From: Adiantum capillus-veneris
Lineage: Eukaryota; Streptophyta; Polypodiopsida; Polypodiales; Pteridaceae
Assembly: GCA_014529385.2 (NCBI GenBank)
Contig: CM043963.1
Location: 109,160,912-109,224,911 of the forward strand
Direction of reading: 5' to 3'
DNA: 64,000 nt
Notes under the pieces: generated by a model
Told to the model about the DNA's origin: nothing
What the model saw: only the letters and a program-made list of their open reading frames with translations
The model's database searches: none
Position numbers and translations under genes: made by a program
Part shown: in pieces, positions 1 through 11,559 of the stretch
How positions within the stretch are numbered: position 1 is the first letter of the stretch
Layout: every line of letters starts with the position of its first letter

Positions 1-195
1 ATATCATCCTTCCCTAACTTGTAGAGAGTTCGTGCAATTAGAGAATAAGGTTCACATTCTTTTAACAGTTTTTGAGCTATATCCTTACGAAGCTCTTTGG
101 GTGGAAAACCGTCAACTAAAAATTTCACAATCTTCACTCCATGCAGGCATGGTCTCAACTACGAATAGAGAAGTATTGGGCAATTCATCATCAAC

Positions 196-610
196 TCAAG
201 TAGGGGATTCACCCTTGGGTATGCGAGATAAATGATCTGCCATGACATGTCTTTTACCAGGTCTCACCACAATGGTAAAATCAAACTCAAGAAAAGTTAA
301 CAACCATCGTGTAATTCTTCCCATGGAACAAGGTTTATTTACTAGATACAACAAGGCTTGATTATCCACATAGAAAACAAACGTGCTGGTAAGAAGGTAG
401 TAGCAAAATTTCTTCACTGCGTAAGTCATAGCTAAACCTTCTCGCTCTGTAGTGGTATAGTTTCTGTTAGCATCATTCAATTGACGACTTGCAAAGCTAA
501 TGAGGTAGTCCAATTTATGTTCCCTGGTTGAGCTAGAACACACCCAATAGCAAAGTTCGATGCATCAATATGCACATGGAAAATTACATTCCAATCGGGC
601 ACTCATAGAA
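196..610 (-). pseudogene. gypsy RNase H fragment (copy 1)
   Basis: RNase H domain that would degrade the RNA strand of the RNA/DNA hybrid during reverse transcription. The minus frame upstream of 543 reads HVHIDASNFAIG. The main frame then has the hallmarks SFASRQLNDANRNYTTTERE, FYVDNQALLYLVNKP and RPGKRHVMADHLSRI, the last marking the junction to integrase. A frame break near 540 separates the two parts. Gypsy copy 3 has the same blocks at 10.85-11.23 kb. Confidence 0.8.
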
Positions 611-622
611 TGGGAGCGCTTG

Positions 623-1666
623 TCAAGGTCTTTTCAATGACTCATAAGCATGGTCACACTCCGCACTCCAGTGGAACTTAATAAGAAGTTTGTACAAAGG
701 ACGAGCTATCTTGGCAAAGTTTAAAATAAACCATCGATAATAACCAACATGGCCCATGAACCTTTGAACTCCTTTATAGTTTGTAGATGGTGGTAGTTCA
801 GCAATGGCTTTAATTTTTCCATCATCCGTGGAAATCCCATTTTTGGACACTATATGCCCTAAAATGACTCCATATTTAACCCAACATTGGCATTTGAAAG
901 GGTTTAAGGAGATGTGATACAATCTGTACTTCTCAAACACTTTTCATAAACATGATAGGTGTTCTTTCCAAGAAGAATAAACACAAAGGTCATCTATGAA
1001 AGCTTTGTAAAACTCCCTCAAATATTCTCTAAAAGTGGTGTTTATTAATATTTGGAAGGTAGCAGGAGCATTGGTTAAGTCAAAAGCCATAACACGAAAT
1101 GCGAACACTCATAATTTGGTTATAAATGTGTTTCAGCTTGGTCCTCTAGTGCAATTGTGATTTGATTGTATTCAGAGTACCCCATCTAAAAAGCTATAAG
1201 CTTCCTTTCCTGCAACTATTTCAAGCACATGTTCTGAATATGGCAAGGGGTAATGGTCCCTCCTAGTGGCGGCATTGACCTTCTTGAGATCCTCGCACAC
1301 TATGAGTTTCCCATTCTTTTTTGGCACAATCACTATTGGAGACACCCATTCTTAGTGCTCAATAGGGTATATGAATCCGCATTTGACAAGCTTTTCAATC
1401 CCTTCTTGAACAATCTTTGCATACTTAGGATTCATTGGGTAGGGTTGTTGCTGGAATGGTTTAGCCATGCTATTCATGGGGATTGTGTGTTGCACCACGG
1501 AAGGTGGAACACCTTTCATATCATGATATGTCCAAACAAATATATCCTTGAATTCCTTGAGAAGTTCCTTAAGTACATACTCCTCAGTCTCTCTTAGATC
1601 TTGGGCAATGAAAACAAGTTTGGACTCTTCTCCAAGGTATGCTAACTCTGTTTCCTTAACTATCAT
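623..1666 (-). pseudogene. gypsy reverse transcriptase (copy 1, broken)
   Basis: The N-terminal part (1352-1666) contains ELLKEFKDIFVWTYHDM and VKCGFIYPIEH, typical of the start of gypsy RT. The C-terminal part (623-940) has KCQCWVKYGVILGHIVSKNG followed by VQRFMGHVGYYRWFI, the thumb and connection region. Between them the active-site segment reads AFIDDLCVYSS, a variant of the YxDD box, in a shifted frame near 950-1030. At least one stop (after IEH) and frameshifts make it non-functional. The same RT is found in plus orientation at 41.4-42.2 kb. Confidence 0.82.
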
Positions 1667-1858
1667 TGGACCATCATAGACTCCACTATTTCCATTGATA
1701 GGTGTCCTCTATGCCTCTATATACAGAATCTTACACTCCTCCGTGGTGTATGATTTGAAGTGATCAGGTGCAGGGTGTAAGTCTGTCGGGTCTTGTTGTT
1801 CTGTGGACTGTGATTTCTCTTCCGCTTCTGTTTGTTCTTGAGCAAACTCTTGATTTTG

Positions 1859-2608
1859 TCATCTCCTTATGGTACGACTCAAATTTGGCTTCTCTATAGC
1901 CTCTAGCTGTGCGATGTCAATGGGTTGTGGACTACACCACATAATGCTTTGAAGGTATTCACTCCAGTTATCTACCAACTTCCGATGAGCATCACATGCC
2001 CCTATATAATTAAGCCATTCTGTGATAGATTTCTTTTCATTTATTCTAGCACGCACATTTGCTCGATATTGTCGCCTCTTATACCTCTTACTCCTTTTGT
2101 CTACTTTATGAGTACGGCCAATCTCCAGTGAAGAGTCACTAGATGAATCGCTACTCCTGGATAGATTGTCATCTAGGGTACCATTGGCCCTTGAATGGCT
2201 TGTTCCCACATTTGCACCAAGGTTTAACTCAGATTCTTTGTCTTCAGAGTCAACTCCAATTGATGATTCTAACTCCCAATTGTGTGGGCTATAGTCTTGT
2301 GAGACTCTTTTGGTTCCAATATCAATCAAATCTTCATCTTGTAGGTCATCAAAATCTATATGCAGTGCTCCTATCATATTTAAGTGTACGAGTTGTGGCA
2401 TTTCATCCCTCTCAGGTGTTACCTAGGTCGTCCCTCTATTGCCCAAAGTGTCTATGGTTGCTGCTAGGTGGACCCAATCCACATTGTCAGACTCAATCAT
2501 CCCAGGTAGAACATGCATATAAGGAGAATCTTCCCCAACATTAGTGTCCATTTTACATGTGTTACTGCAATGGGGCCGAGTGAACTGTGGTGTCAGATCT
2601 ATGATCAA
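1859..2608 (-). pseudogene. gypsy polyprotein spacer between protease and RT
   Basis: Two overlapping minus frames (1859-2401 and 2423-2608) rich in acidic and serine residues, with LVDNWSEYLQSIMWCSPQP and a basic run of Arg/Lys residues. No catalytic motif is visible. It is assigned to the element because the same segment lies between the protease end and RT in copy 2 (about 40.56-41.38 kb), where AHQKLVDNWDEYLQSIMWYS is recognisable. Confidence 0.6.
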
Positions 2609-2702
2609 TTATAAATTTGTTTCCTAGAGGATGTGCTCCACCAGTTACAAGATCCACTCGAATGATAGAGTCTTGGAACTTCAAGTAGACATGGTTTTTA
2701 GA

Positions 2703-3743
2703 TCAGTCATGCACCATTTTTTCTTCCCTCATGAAAGGACGACCTAAGATCATCTCAGATGACATAGTGTGCTTGGAGAAATCCATAAATATGAAGGTAT
2801 TCCTTGTTTTGTGTCCAAACACCTTGATCTTGAGATCTTCCAGCATCCCAATAGGTTTAACAATAATCCCATTGGCCATCTTTACTACTATGTTTGTGGT
2901 CCCAAGGTGAGGTCTTCCCATAGTTTCCCAGCAATTTTTAGTCACAATGCTAACCCCAGAGCCACCATCAAGGATTCCCTTCACAGTTAATCCCTTGGTA
3001 GTGATTGGTATGGTCACATTGGATTCGTCACCCTCAATGTATTGTCCCAACTTGTTAACAGGTATTTCTCCAACTGAGTTCTCATCTAGGTTGGGTTGTG
3101 GATCTAAGTGTTTCTCCTCTATTGGCATCTCCCTATCTCCATCCATCTGTGCAAATTGTGGTAGCCCGACTTTCAGTTCTCCATCAAGGAAAGCTAGAAG
3201 AGCTAAGAATAGCTCGGGGTGTGCATATAGTTTGGACATGATGGTGGTTCTAACATCTGAAGCCATGAAATCCATCAATTTGGCAATATTTAATGGCAAC
3301 TTTTGGGCTTCAGTCCTTTGACGTGGGAAAGATGGGATCTCCATTTCTTCAAAAGGGTTAGGTAGTCCGTCTGTAAACATTCTCGCCAACAAGAAGTGAG
3401 TACGCCCACTTTCCCATGACTTTAAGTCACTTTCTTCTTGGATGACACTAGGTATGACTAGGGGTCTATGGACTTTGTGAGGTTGTTGTTGCGCAGGGAA
3501 CGTTGTGTCGATAATCTGGATTTGCCTAGGTGCTGGCTCTAGATCCCTTTGGGTCTCTTCTACCAAACTCCTTAATTGCTTGACTCGCTCGATCTCCTCT
3601 GTAGGGTTTGGGTAAGTTCCTATCTTCTTCTTGGGTCCTGGCCATTGTGGCTCATGACGATCTTCCTTGTTGGTTACTTTCCTAGTGGTTATTTTGGTCT
3701 CCATGGTTTCACCTAAATCAGAATCCTCTTCAGCGTCGTTCAT
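2703..3743 (-). pseudogene. gypsy aspartic protease with N-terminal extension
   Basis: Open frame of 346 codons. The C-terminal third is a retropepsin-like fold: an ITTKGLTVKGILDGGSGVS block where the catalytic D-T/S-G triad has become D-G-G, then VVKMANGI and the closing MILGRPFM. The N-terminal part is low-complexity linker. The change in the triad suggests loss of activity, although the frame is open. In copy 2 the equivalent region is deleted and replaced by a 531-bp repeat. Confidence 0.75.
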
Positions 3744-3756
3744 ATATACGGGGTCG

Positions 3757-4836
3757 TCACCAATCCCTACGTTGGTCTTTGAACTGGGGTCTCACTTCTA
3801 TGCCACATCGATTACACATGAGTATCGGCACTGTAGACGTGCTCGCTTGTTTGGTTTGAATTAATGTAGAATTATTTTGTAGCCTAATAGGACACTCGAC
3901 TACATGATATGGACCTCCACACTCATAGCATTGAAGAGAGGCTCTCTTGGCAGTGTAATTGATATTTTGGCCTCTTGCTGCAAGAGCAGCTATTTCATAG
4001 ATGGGTTTGACTTGTCCCCAATAGTCCTCCATGTAATATTGTGGACCCCATGGGAAATATTAGGGTCTATATCTCCCTCACAAACTTCCAAACCAACAAA
4101 AGATGACTCACAACCCATTTGATTCACAGAAGTGATTCTCAGATGTGGTGGTTGCGGTCCTAGCACTGGAGGTGGTAAGGGTGTTGTTTGAACAACATTT
4201 ATGGACCATGTGTTGTGATGTTTGTTCAAGAGGTGGGGCCGGCATCAATGCAGGCACTCGAGGTGTGTCCGTCCATGCTAAGGTTGGTCTATTGGTCATC
4301 GTGCACTTAAATATTATGCAATGCTTAGCTTGATGACCATACCTCGCATAGGCATTGCAATTCCCATTAAAAAAATTTACTCTAAAAGTAGGGCATTCAC
4401 TGGTACTATGCGGTCCATAGCATACTAAGCACTAGTGTTGCTCCCTTCTTAGATACATATGATTGATTTGCAGATCACGATTGTCTCTAAGACTCTCTTG
4501 AATAGCCTTGGTGAGATCTACTAAAGTCATCTTAGATATCTTTGGCTCCTTAGCAATAGGCTTTAGGGTCATTGGCTGATGCCCTGATGCTTGCGAGCTA
4601 ATAGATTTAGACTCAACAGACACTCTTTCTCCTTGAATCATTAAATTATCCTCCAGTTGGATCGCATTGGTGGTGACTGCTTCCCAAGTGGTGATACCTC
4701 TAATGACTAGGCCATTGTAGATATCCTCATGCCGTAATCCTCTAATGAATCTATCAAGCAATTGGCTATTATTGAAGCATTCATTTGGATTACAATGAGA
4801 ATTCAAATGCTTCAAGCAACTAATAAATTCTCTCAC
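3757..4836 (-). pseudogene. gypsy gag C-terminal part with zinc knuckle
   Basis: The frame at 3757-4032 has a knuckle-like CYECGGPYHVVECP. The H-to-C spacing is one residue short of the usual CX2CX4HX4C, so zinc binding is doubtful. The frame at 4432-4836 has the retrotransposon gag helix block (MREFISCLKHLN, QLLDRFIRGLRHEDIYNGL, ITTWEAVTTNAIQLE). The frames are separated by shifts near 4030-4430. Confidence 0.72.
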
Positions 4837-4899
4837 TGACTCTCCTTCCTCCCGTTGTGCTTTCTAAATCTGAGATGCTATATCCCAAAGCACTCCCTC

Positions 4900-6650
4900 T
4901 CATATGTATTCTTTCAAGAACAATCTCCTAAGAGTAGGGTAAATCGTTTTTTCTTCCACCCTTAGGGTTTTATACCAATCCCCAACCTTTCCACTTAAGG
5001 TTAGGCTTAAGGTATTACTCTTATGCAGGTCATTGTGTTCTCCTAGAGAATTGCATATTTGTTCAAACACTTCGATATGATTTCTCACATCCCCATCTCC
5101 AATAAATTTTTGAGTGAGCTTGGCTATTTGTATCACCTTACTTCTTGGCTCCCTATCAGGTGTGTTACACATATTCTCAGCAATAGATCGACCGATAGCT
5201 TGAGAAAATGTTGCCAAGTCACCTAAGTGAGCAGGCACCATGGATGAAGGCACTCCAGAGACTACATGTGGAGTAGGTATTGGCATTGGACTTGGTGCAT
5301 AGGAAGCCCTTGGGCTCCAAGTTTGGTACAGTGTTGTGCCATGTGGTAGCCCAAAGATCATATGTGTGGCCCTAGGCATAGCAGACGTCGGATGTGACAT
5401 GCTAATGCTAGCCAGTATGGTCCCATTGAAATAAGAGCTTGGGTTTTGTGGTTGTTGATCATAAGTTGTTGAAACAATGGGAGGGGTAGGAGCTATATGA
5501 GTATGAGGACCTATAGGTGCATATGATTGATACACGCTTGTAGGTACTGTTGCCGGCATTGAGCTACCATGTAGCAGTGCTTTACTAACAAATGAGGTCC
5601 ATGGCGTGTTCCTTGGCATGCCCATCATTGGGGTAGGCATGGTAGCCGTGGTGTCATCAAGGGAAAGATGAGCTAGACTTGGAAAGGTAAAGCTATCACT
5701 TGTGGGCTCAGATTGCACTAAGACCCCTGGTGAAATAACATATGGAGGATCCATCGGACTTACCAATCTCTCTAGCTCAATAACCCTATGGATGACCTCA
5801 CAAACTCTTTGTTGTTGATTCTCTACACTAGTAGCACCCATTGTGGATTGTTGGACATCTAACCAACCCACGTAATATGTGTGACCTATGTATAGGTTGG
5901 TTAAAGTCTCTATCTTGTAGTTCGTACTCCCAGTTCTCATTTAGGAATGCTCCATCTAGGATTAAGGTGCTAGGGGTGTCCTTTGTACTAGATGCAATGT
6001 GGCTCTCTATGGGTTGACCCTTAGTGGTCGCTAATTCAGGAGCACTGGATTGCTCGCCTGGCATGGATGTTGACATAGGGACTTTCGCTTTTAACTCTCT
6101 CCTTTGTTGTGCCCTATGTAAGCTCTTGATTTTCTTTTCCCTAGCCGCAATGATATACCACTCAATCTCTTACACTTCGGCAAGGCTTCTACCATTACGT
6201 AATACAACCTCAGAGGGGAATAGCCCTAAAGAGTCAAGGGGTGCAGTCAATGGAGTATTCACGTGCACACTCTCTAGAATCATGGGGTCTACGTTGGTCA
6301 TGAATGGAAAATTTACTTCCCCACCCCGCTCATTTACATCGTTAGCTCCATGTTCGGAGCAAGTGGCTCTTCTAAAAGTTTCCTTCAAGCAACTAAGCAC
6401 GCTCATCCCAGACCGTGGGTCCATGGCATGCATGTCTTGGCTTGAGCTATCAGGATTAGGCATCAGGTAACCCTCCGTGACGTCGTAGTCACAGGAAGAG
6501 TCACTAGATGCAATATGTGGGTCCTGAGTGGTACTACCTTGGGTTCCCACTCAGGGCCTAAGGTGGAGGAATAATTAGTGCCCATGTAAACGGAGACACT
6601 CTCTATGTGCTCGTCCTCTAGCACATGACCAGAGCATAGGTGCATGTGAC
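4900..6650 (-). pseudogene. gypsy gag N-terminal and central part
   Basis: The frame at 4900-5940 encodes a Pro/Thr/Met-rich linker followed by the gag core (LTQKFIGDGDVRNHIEVFEQ, GKVGDWYKTLRVEEKTIYPT). The frames at 5828-6076 and 6170-6550 give the N-terminal region with GLFPSEVVLRNGRSLAEV. The same order and wording occur in copy 2 at 38.4-39.9 kb, including HAYHVGWLDV and QQQRVCDLIHRIIELER, which supports a shared gag. Several frameshifts are present. Confidence 0.75.
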
Positions 6651-6874
6651 CTCAACACTCTAGAGGTGTTGGTGAGTGCCCGTGAAGGCCGCTCACCTAG
6701 ATTTTTAGGTGTTTACAACGCAGATTTTTTGTATTTTTGGTCCCACTTTTTAAACCAAGCCATGGAATATGGCATGTGATAGCTCAAAATGAGTGTCTTG
6801 TCTAGGGGGATGTGTCATGCTTTACAGCCCACGATTTGGTTACGTATAGCCCTCGGAATCCTAAAACTAATATT

Positions 6875-6947
6875 TCCCTAGGTGGGGGGAGGGCTAGATT
6901 TAGTAAGTCGAAAGGGTGAAGGGGATGGCCGTCGATGTTGTCGTAAT

Positions 6948-7019
<72 letters not shown>

Positions 7020-7072
7020 AAGCATACACACACACACCTGTGAGCACACGAAGGAGAAGGAGATAGAGATGG

Positions 7073-7152
<80 letters not shown>

Positions 7153-7202
7153 CATACACACACACACCTGTGAGCACACGAAGGAGAAGGAGATAGAGAT
7201 GG

Positions 7203-7244
<42 letters not shown>

Positions 7245-7553
7245 CATACACACACACCTGTGAGCACACGAAGGAGAAGGAGATAGAGATGGAGCAAGAG
7301 CACTTCTTAGCTTACACCTCAGAGAATGAGGATTTTTAGGTCAAATGGACCTTTTATAAGAGTTTGGTCCATTCACACATGGGCGCCCATAGTGGCCGGT
7401 CGTTGCAAAACTGCTGTAAAAATAAGGTAAGTGGTGCGTCTCTCATTGACGATCACCTACACACCTATTGGACCAACAAGCCCGATCCATGACTCAATCA
7501 AATAAATAATATGCGTCCGTCGAAGGTGAAAGGGTGTCCGTGAGGGTTAACAC
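6875..7553 (-). repeat. LTR-like end of gypsy copy 1
   Basis: Read on the minus strand from about 7553 the block starts TGTTAACCCTCACGG. It shares the phrases GAGTCATGG-TCGGGCTTGTTG and TGGGCGCCCAT with the LTR of copy 2 (about 36.8-37.05 kb). Both LTRs carry a long CT/AG tract at a comparable place. Exact ends, and a PBS on the gag side, were not found, so the limits are approximate. Confidence 0.5.
6944..7298. repeat. composite CT microsatellite with a triplicated spacer
   Basis: Three long (CT)n tracts (about 6944-7016, 7078-7149, 7208-7240) alternate with three nearly identical spacers of about 58-62 bp. Each spacer carries a short CA run, CCTGTGAGCACACGAAGG and GAGATAGAGATGGAGCAA. The unit of tract plus spacer has been amplified as a whole. 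It lies inside the LTR-like end of gypsy copy 1. Confidence 0.95.
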
Positions 7554-7555
7554 TA

Positions 7556-9770
7556 ATATTTGGTCATGTGGACAAATTTTAAGCTTATTTTGAAAGTGAA
7601 AATTGGAAAATTCTAAATTCACTAATATGGTGTTTTGAGATGCCAAGAAGGTTTTAAAGTGCTCTATACAAAGCTAGCTTATGACCTAAAGAAAACATGA
7701 ATTTTTTGGGGGCTATTGATTCAACTTTTAGAATTGGGTTTAAATTACATTTTTAAACCTAACTCGAACCAAAAAAAAAAAAAAAGTGTGTTGTTTTTTG
7801 CAATTTGAATGAAATTCCCATTAGATCACCTAAGACACAACCTAGTGACCTCTAAAGTACTACGTAGCTAGCATAGGTAGTTCTCAAGGTGCCTTTATGC
7901 TTCTTTATTATGGAAAGCCTATGTATTGGATGCCATGGCCCATTTACAAAAAAATTATCTATGTTGAATTGCTATTGAAATTTACATTTTAAATAATATT
8001 TTGAAAGCGTTTTTGTAATAAAATGGCAATTTTGAATGTGTTTATGGAGTTCTCACTATGTAACTCTTCTTCCTTGAGTTTTGCGACACCTAATATCCTA
8101 AATAGCAAACAACACAAATGCGGACTTATTTCCATCTTACCGGACTCATTTTGAGTTAATAGTATGTTGTCTTAAAACTTCTAAATTTCGCTCAACAAAC
8201 ACGGTACATTTCAAGCTTAGGTCTAAATATAAGTGTACAATTCCTATTTGGTGCCAACTTGATATGTTTATATGCCTTACAGAAGGCCACATTGTGAAAG
8301 CGAATTTTTATATCCGTGCAATTTTTGCACTTCATAGGTGTGTTCCAAATTGTCTTAAGAAGACATGTTTTGATGGTTTTTGTGCTTCAACATGATCGTA
8401 AAGGATTGAAATTAAAAAGTTCATGGTACATGCAAGCTCATGTCCTTTTTTCTCACATGTGCTTTTACAATAAAAGCTTAGGGGGTTGCACTAATGAGAA
8501 CCCCTCCATATAATGTGCATTTGGGGAATATCCATTTTTTACCATGTTTGAATGAATAAATTGACCCCTTATTTTAGGATTTTTTTTCAGAATGGAATAT
8601 AAATTCCCTTTTGACAATGTATCTCTATTAATTCGACTAAAAGCTTTGCATTAAACAACCCCTATAGAGCTCACGTGATTGGAAAACTCAGGAAAGAGAA
8701 ATTCATCTACAAAAATAGAACACACTAATAGGGTATCCCCAATTTTGGTGCTGCCAAAGAAAAAGGAAAAATTGACAGTGTGTGTTAATCTCAAGAAGGT
8801 GATGCTGCAACTATCATCACTAGATTGATAACATGACACTTTTATGTCATCTTAACTCAGCAACTTCCTAGAATTATTGCTTGAAACACCATATTAAAGA
8901 GTTTGAGACTTTAGAGCCAATTTGCAAATCACCAATGTCTTAGAGATTTGGCCATATGGACAAATCTAAAGCTAGTTTTTAAGGCCAAATACTTCCACAA
9001 GGTAGCACTTGAAAAGCTCTTCCAAGGCCATGTGGACAATTTTAAAAGTGGGAATTGGAAAATTCTAAATTCACTAATATGGTGTTTTGAGATGCCAAGG
9101 AGGTTTTTAAGTGCTTTAGATCTACAAAGCTAGCCTATGACCCAAAGAAAACTTGAAATTTTTGGGGGCTACTGATTCCACCTTTAGAATTGGGCTTAAA
9201 TTACATTTTTGAACCTAACTCGAGCCTTTTTTTAAAAAAGTTTGTTGTTTTTTGCCAATTTTCATTAAATTGGCATTAGATCATCCTAAAACACAACTTA
9301 GTGACCTCTAAAGTACTACATAGCTAGCATAGGTAGTTCTCAAGGTGTCTTTATGCTTCTATAAAATGGAAAGTCTATGTATTGGATTCCATGGCCCATT
9401 TACAAAAAATTCTCTATGTTGAATTGCTATTAAAACTTTCATTTTCATGACTATTTTGGAAGCATTTTTTTTTATAAAAAAACAATTTTGAATGTGCTTG
9501 TGGATTTCTCACTATGTAACTCTTCTTCCATGAGTTTTGGGACACCTAATATCCTAAATAGCAAACAACACAAAGGCAGACTTATGTCCATCTTACCGGA
9601 CTCATTTTGATTTAATAGTATGTTGTCTTCAAATTTCTAAATTTCACTCAACAAACATAGTACATTTCAAGCTTAGGTGTAAATATAAGTGTACAATTCC
9701 AATTTGGTGTCAAGTTGATATGTTTGTTTTGCATTAAATAACCCCTCCTATAGAACTCAAGTGATACATT
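7556..9770 (+). repeat. imperfect direct duplication of a non-coding block
   Basis: Two copies, about 7556-8290 and 9029-9745, share long stretches such as GGAAAATTCTAAATTCACTA and the AAGCTTAGGT-TAAATATAAG phrase near the end. The intervening piece also recurs in part: the TTTGCATTAAA-AACCCCT phrase occurs at about 8646 and 9729, so the second copy lacks roughly 8285-8640. No coding signal was found in either copy. This may be old LTR or satellite-like sequence. Confidence 0.85.
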
Positions 9771-9884
9771 AACATGCTCACATAGTGCACCCCCCAAGTG
9801 CAAAAGAAGGATGGGTTCTACCATATGTGTGTGGGCCATCGTGCACTAAATATGAGCGCAATAAAGAATCAATTTCAAGTTCCC

Positions 9885-10090
9885 CGCATTGAGGACATAT
9901 TTTAAAATCTTCAAGGTTCTTTCTACTTCAACAGATTTGATCTTGAAGGTGGATATCATCAAATAAGGGTAGAAGCTTGTCACATACTTTTGTACACAAT
10001 TTAGTGGGTTATATGAATACCGGGTAATGCATTTTGTCCTTATCAATGCTCTTACAATCTTCAATGGACTGATGGAAAAAATATCTTGAA
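9885..10090 (+). pseudogene. fragment of a second gypsy RT
   Basis: The plus frame reads FDLEGGYHQIRVEA, then in a shifted frame GLYEYRVMHFVLINALTIF. These are decayed forms of the gypsy RT blocks DL-GYHQIR and YEYLVMPFGL-NAPATF. It is a short internal scrap with no flanking domains. The adjoining RT of gypsy copy 3 begins about 70 bp downstream and is a different family by wording. Confidence 0.6.
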
Positions 10091-10149
10091 ATCATAGAGC
10101 AAACACATACATATGATAGGAGTATTTAAATTTTTTTCAAAACCCTGAA

Positions 10150-10830
10150 AGGACATTTTTATGTCTTGTTACCAAACTATTGATAAGAGAACATTACCCT
10201 CTTCCTATCACTGATCATGTTTTAGAGAGAGTGGCTGGAAAAGAAGCTTAAATCTCCTTGGATGGATTCTCCAGGTATAACCAGGCAGCCATTGATGCAA
10301 CGGACTAGCATGAAACGGCTTTTACCACCACGGAATGGCAAATATTTTCAAATAGAGTCATGCCTTTTGGGTTAATAGATTCTCCAGCAACATTCCAAAG
10401 GAGGCTGATGAGCCATGCTTTCAAGGAATATTTGCAAAACTTTTTAGATGTTTATATGAATGATGTGTGCATACACTCATCCAAACGAGCTGACCATTTT
10501 GAGCACCTCAAGAGTGTCTTTGAGAAATGTCGTCTATATACGATTTGTTCAAATCTCAAAAAATGTGTATCCATGGTTAGACAAGGCAAAATTCTAGGAC
10601 ATATTATTTCCAAGAATGGGATTGCTGTGGATATGGAGAAAGTGGCAGTGATTGCTAAAATGCATAGACTAACTAATGTCAGGAAGTTCAAGTATTCATG
10701 GGACATTGTGGATATTATCGAAGATTTATCTACATGTATGGTGTAATTGCTAAACCTATTTATGGCCTTATCACTCAATTTGTTTAGACTGATGAGTGCG
10801 AAGATTCATTTTAAAATCTCAAGCAGGCTT
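10150..10830 (+). pseudogene. gypsy reverse transcriptase (copy 3)
   Basis: Blocks in order: DHVLERVAGKEA, MPFGLIDSPATFQRRLMSHA, VYMNDVCIHSS, HFEHLKSVFEKCRLY and GKILGHIISKNGIAVD. The catalytic YxDD box has become YMND, losing the first aspartate. There are stops before 10360 and a frame break after 10700. The wording is close to copy 1, whose equivalents are FEKYRLYHISLNPFKC and ILGHIVSKNGIS. Confidence 0.82.
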
Positions 10831-10839
10831 TACCTTCAA

Positions 10840-11260
10840 CAACTATCTTGAAGACTCCAAATTGGAATAAAATTTTCCATGTGCATGTTGATGCCTCAAA
10901 TTTTGCTATTGGCAGCATATTAGCACATCCAAGGCAAGGAGGCATGGATTTTCCCATCTCATATGCTAGCAAGCAATTGAATACAACAAAAAAGAATTAT
11001 ACTTTGATAGAAAGAGAAGAACTTAAATTGGTTTACACTACTAAGAAGTTCAAGAATTACTTATTGGAAAAAAGTTCTTCTTCTTTGTAGACCACTAACC
11101 ACTACTTTATCTTGTCAACAAACCACGATATATTGGAAGAATTGTAAGATGGTTCATCATCTTACTAGAATTTAACTTTACAATGGTTGTTGAAAAGGAC
11201 ACCATGCATCAAAGAGTTGATCACTTATCAAGGATCACCTCAAGGGAACCTTCCAAGGGA
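10840..11260 (+). pseudogene. gypsy RNase H (copy 3)
   Basis: FHVHVDASNFAIGSILAHP carries the first catalytic aspartate of RNase H, followed by PISYASKQLNTTKKNYT and EREELKLVYTTKKF. A frameshift near 11080 leads to the HQRVDHLSRIT segment, which ends the domain. The region 11398-11503 holds a tandem repeat of about 54 bp (GTTGGTGGAAA-ACTA phrase twice) in the connection to integrase. Confidence 0.8.
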
Positions 11261-11559
11261 TATGCATATCTATTCTCAGTTGAGATGATTCCTAGATGGT
11301 CAAAAGATCTAGTTACTCTGATGAACATAGCACAAATAAATTCAAAAATCCCACTTCCTATAACACCACATGGCTGATCAAGCAATTGGCTATATATTGG
11401 TTGTTGGTGGAAAAACTACACTGAAAGAGCACAGATGGAATTCTAAGTATTTTTTGTTGGTGGAAAGACTATACCGAAAGAACAAAGATGGAATTCTACT
11501 CTTGTATATAAGCCCAAAGAAACAAGCTAACTATCTAAATCAAGCTTAAACGACAATAG

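Larger units (their letters stand above)
1..7553 (-). mobile_element. Ty3/gypsy retrotransposon, copy 1 (degenerate)
   Basis: On the minus strand the domains run gag, zinc knuckle, aspartic protease, spacer, reverse transcriptase and RNase H from right to left. The integrase would lie beyond the left edge. The right end is an LTR-like block to about 7553 that resembles the LTR of copy 2 near 36.8-37.4 kb. Frames are interrupted by stops and frameshifts, so the element is dead. Copy 2 (38.4-42.2 kb, plus strand) matches this copy over gag, spacer and RT, which confirms the order. The clade is uncertain. The PBS-like sequence in copy 2 suggests an Athila/Tat-type lineage. Confidence 0.85.

Noticed and set aside
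6916-7253. Long Ser-Leu or Glu-Arg repeat proteins on both strands
   Set aside because: These are translations of CT/AG microsatellites. The same applies at 36819-37038, 55503-55706 and around 43000-43260.
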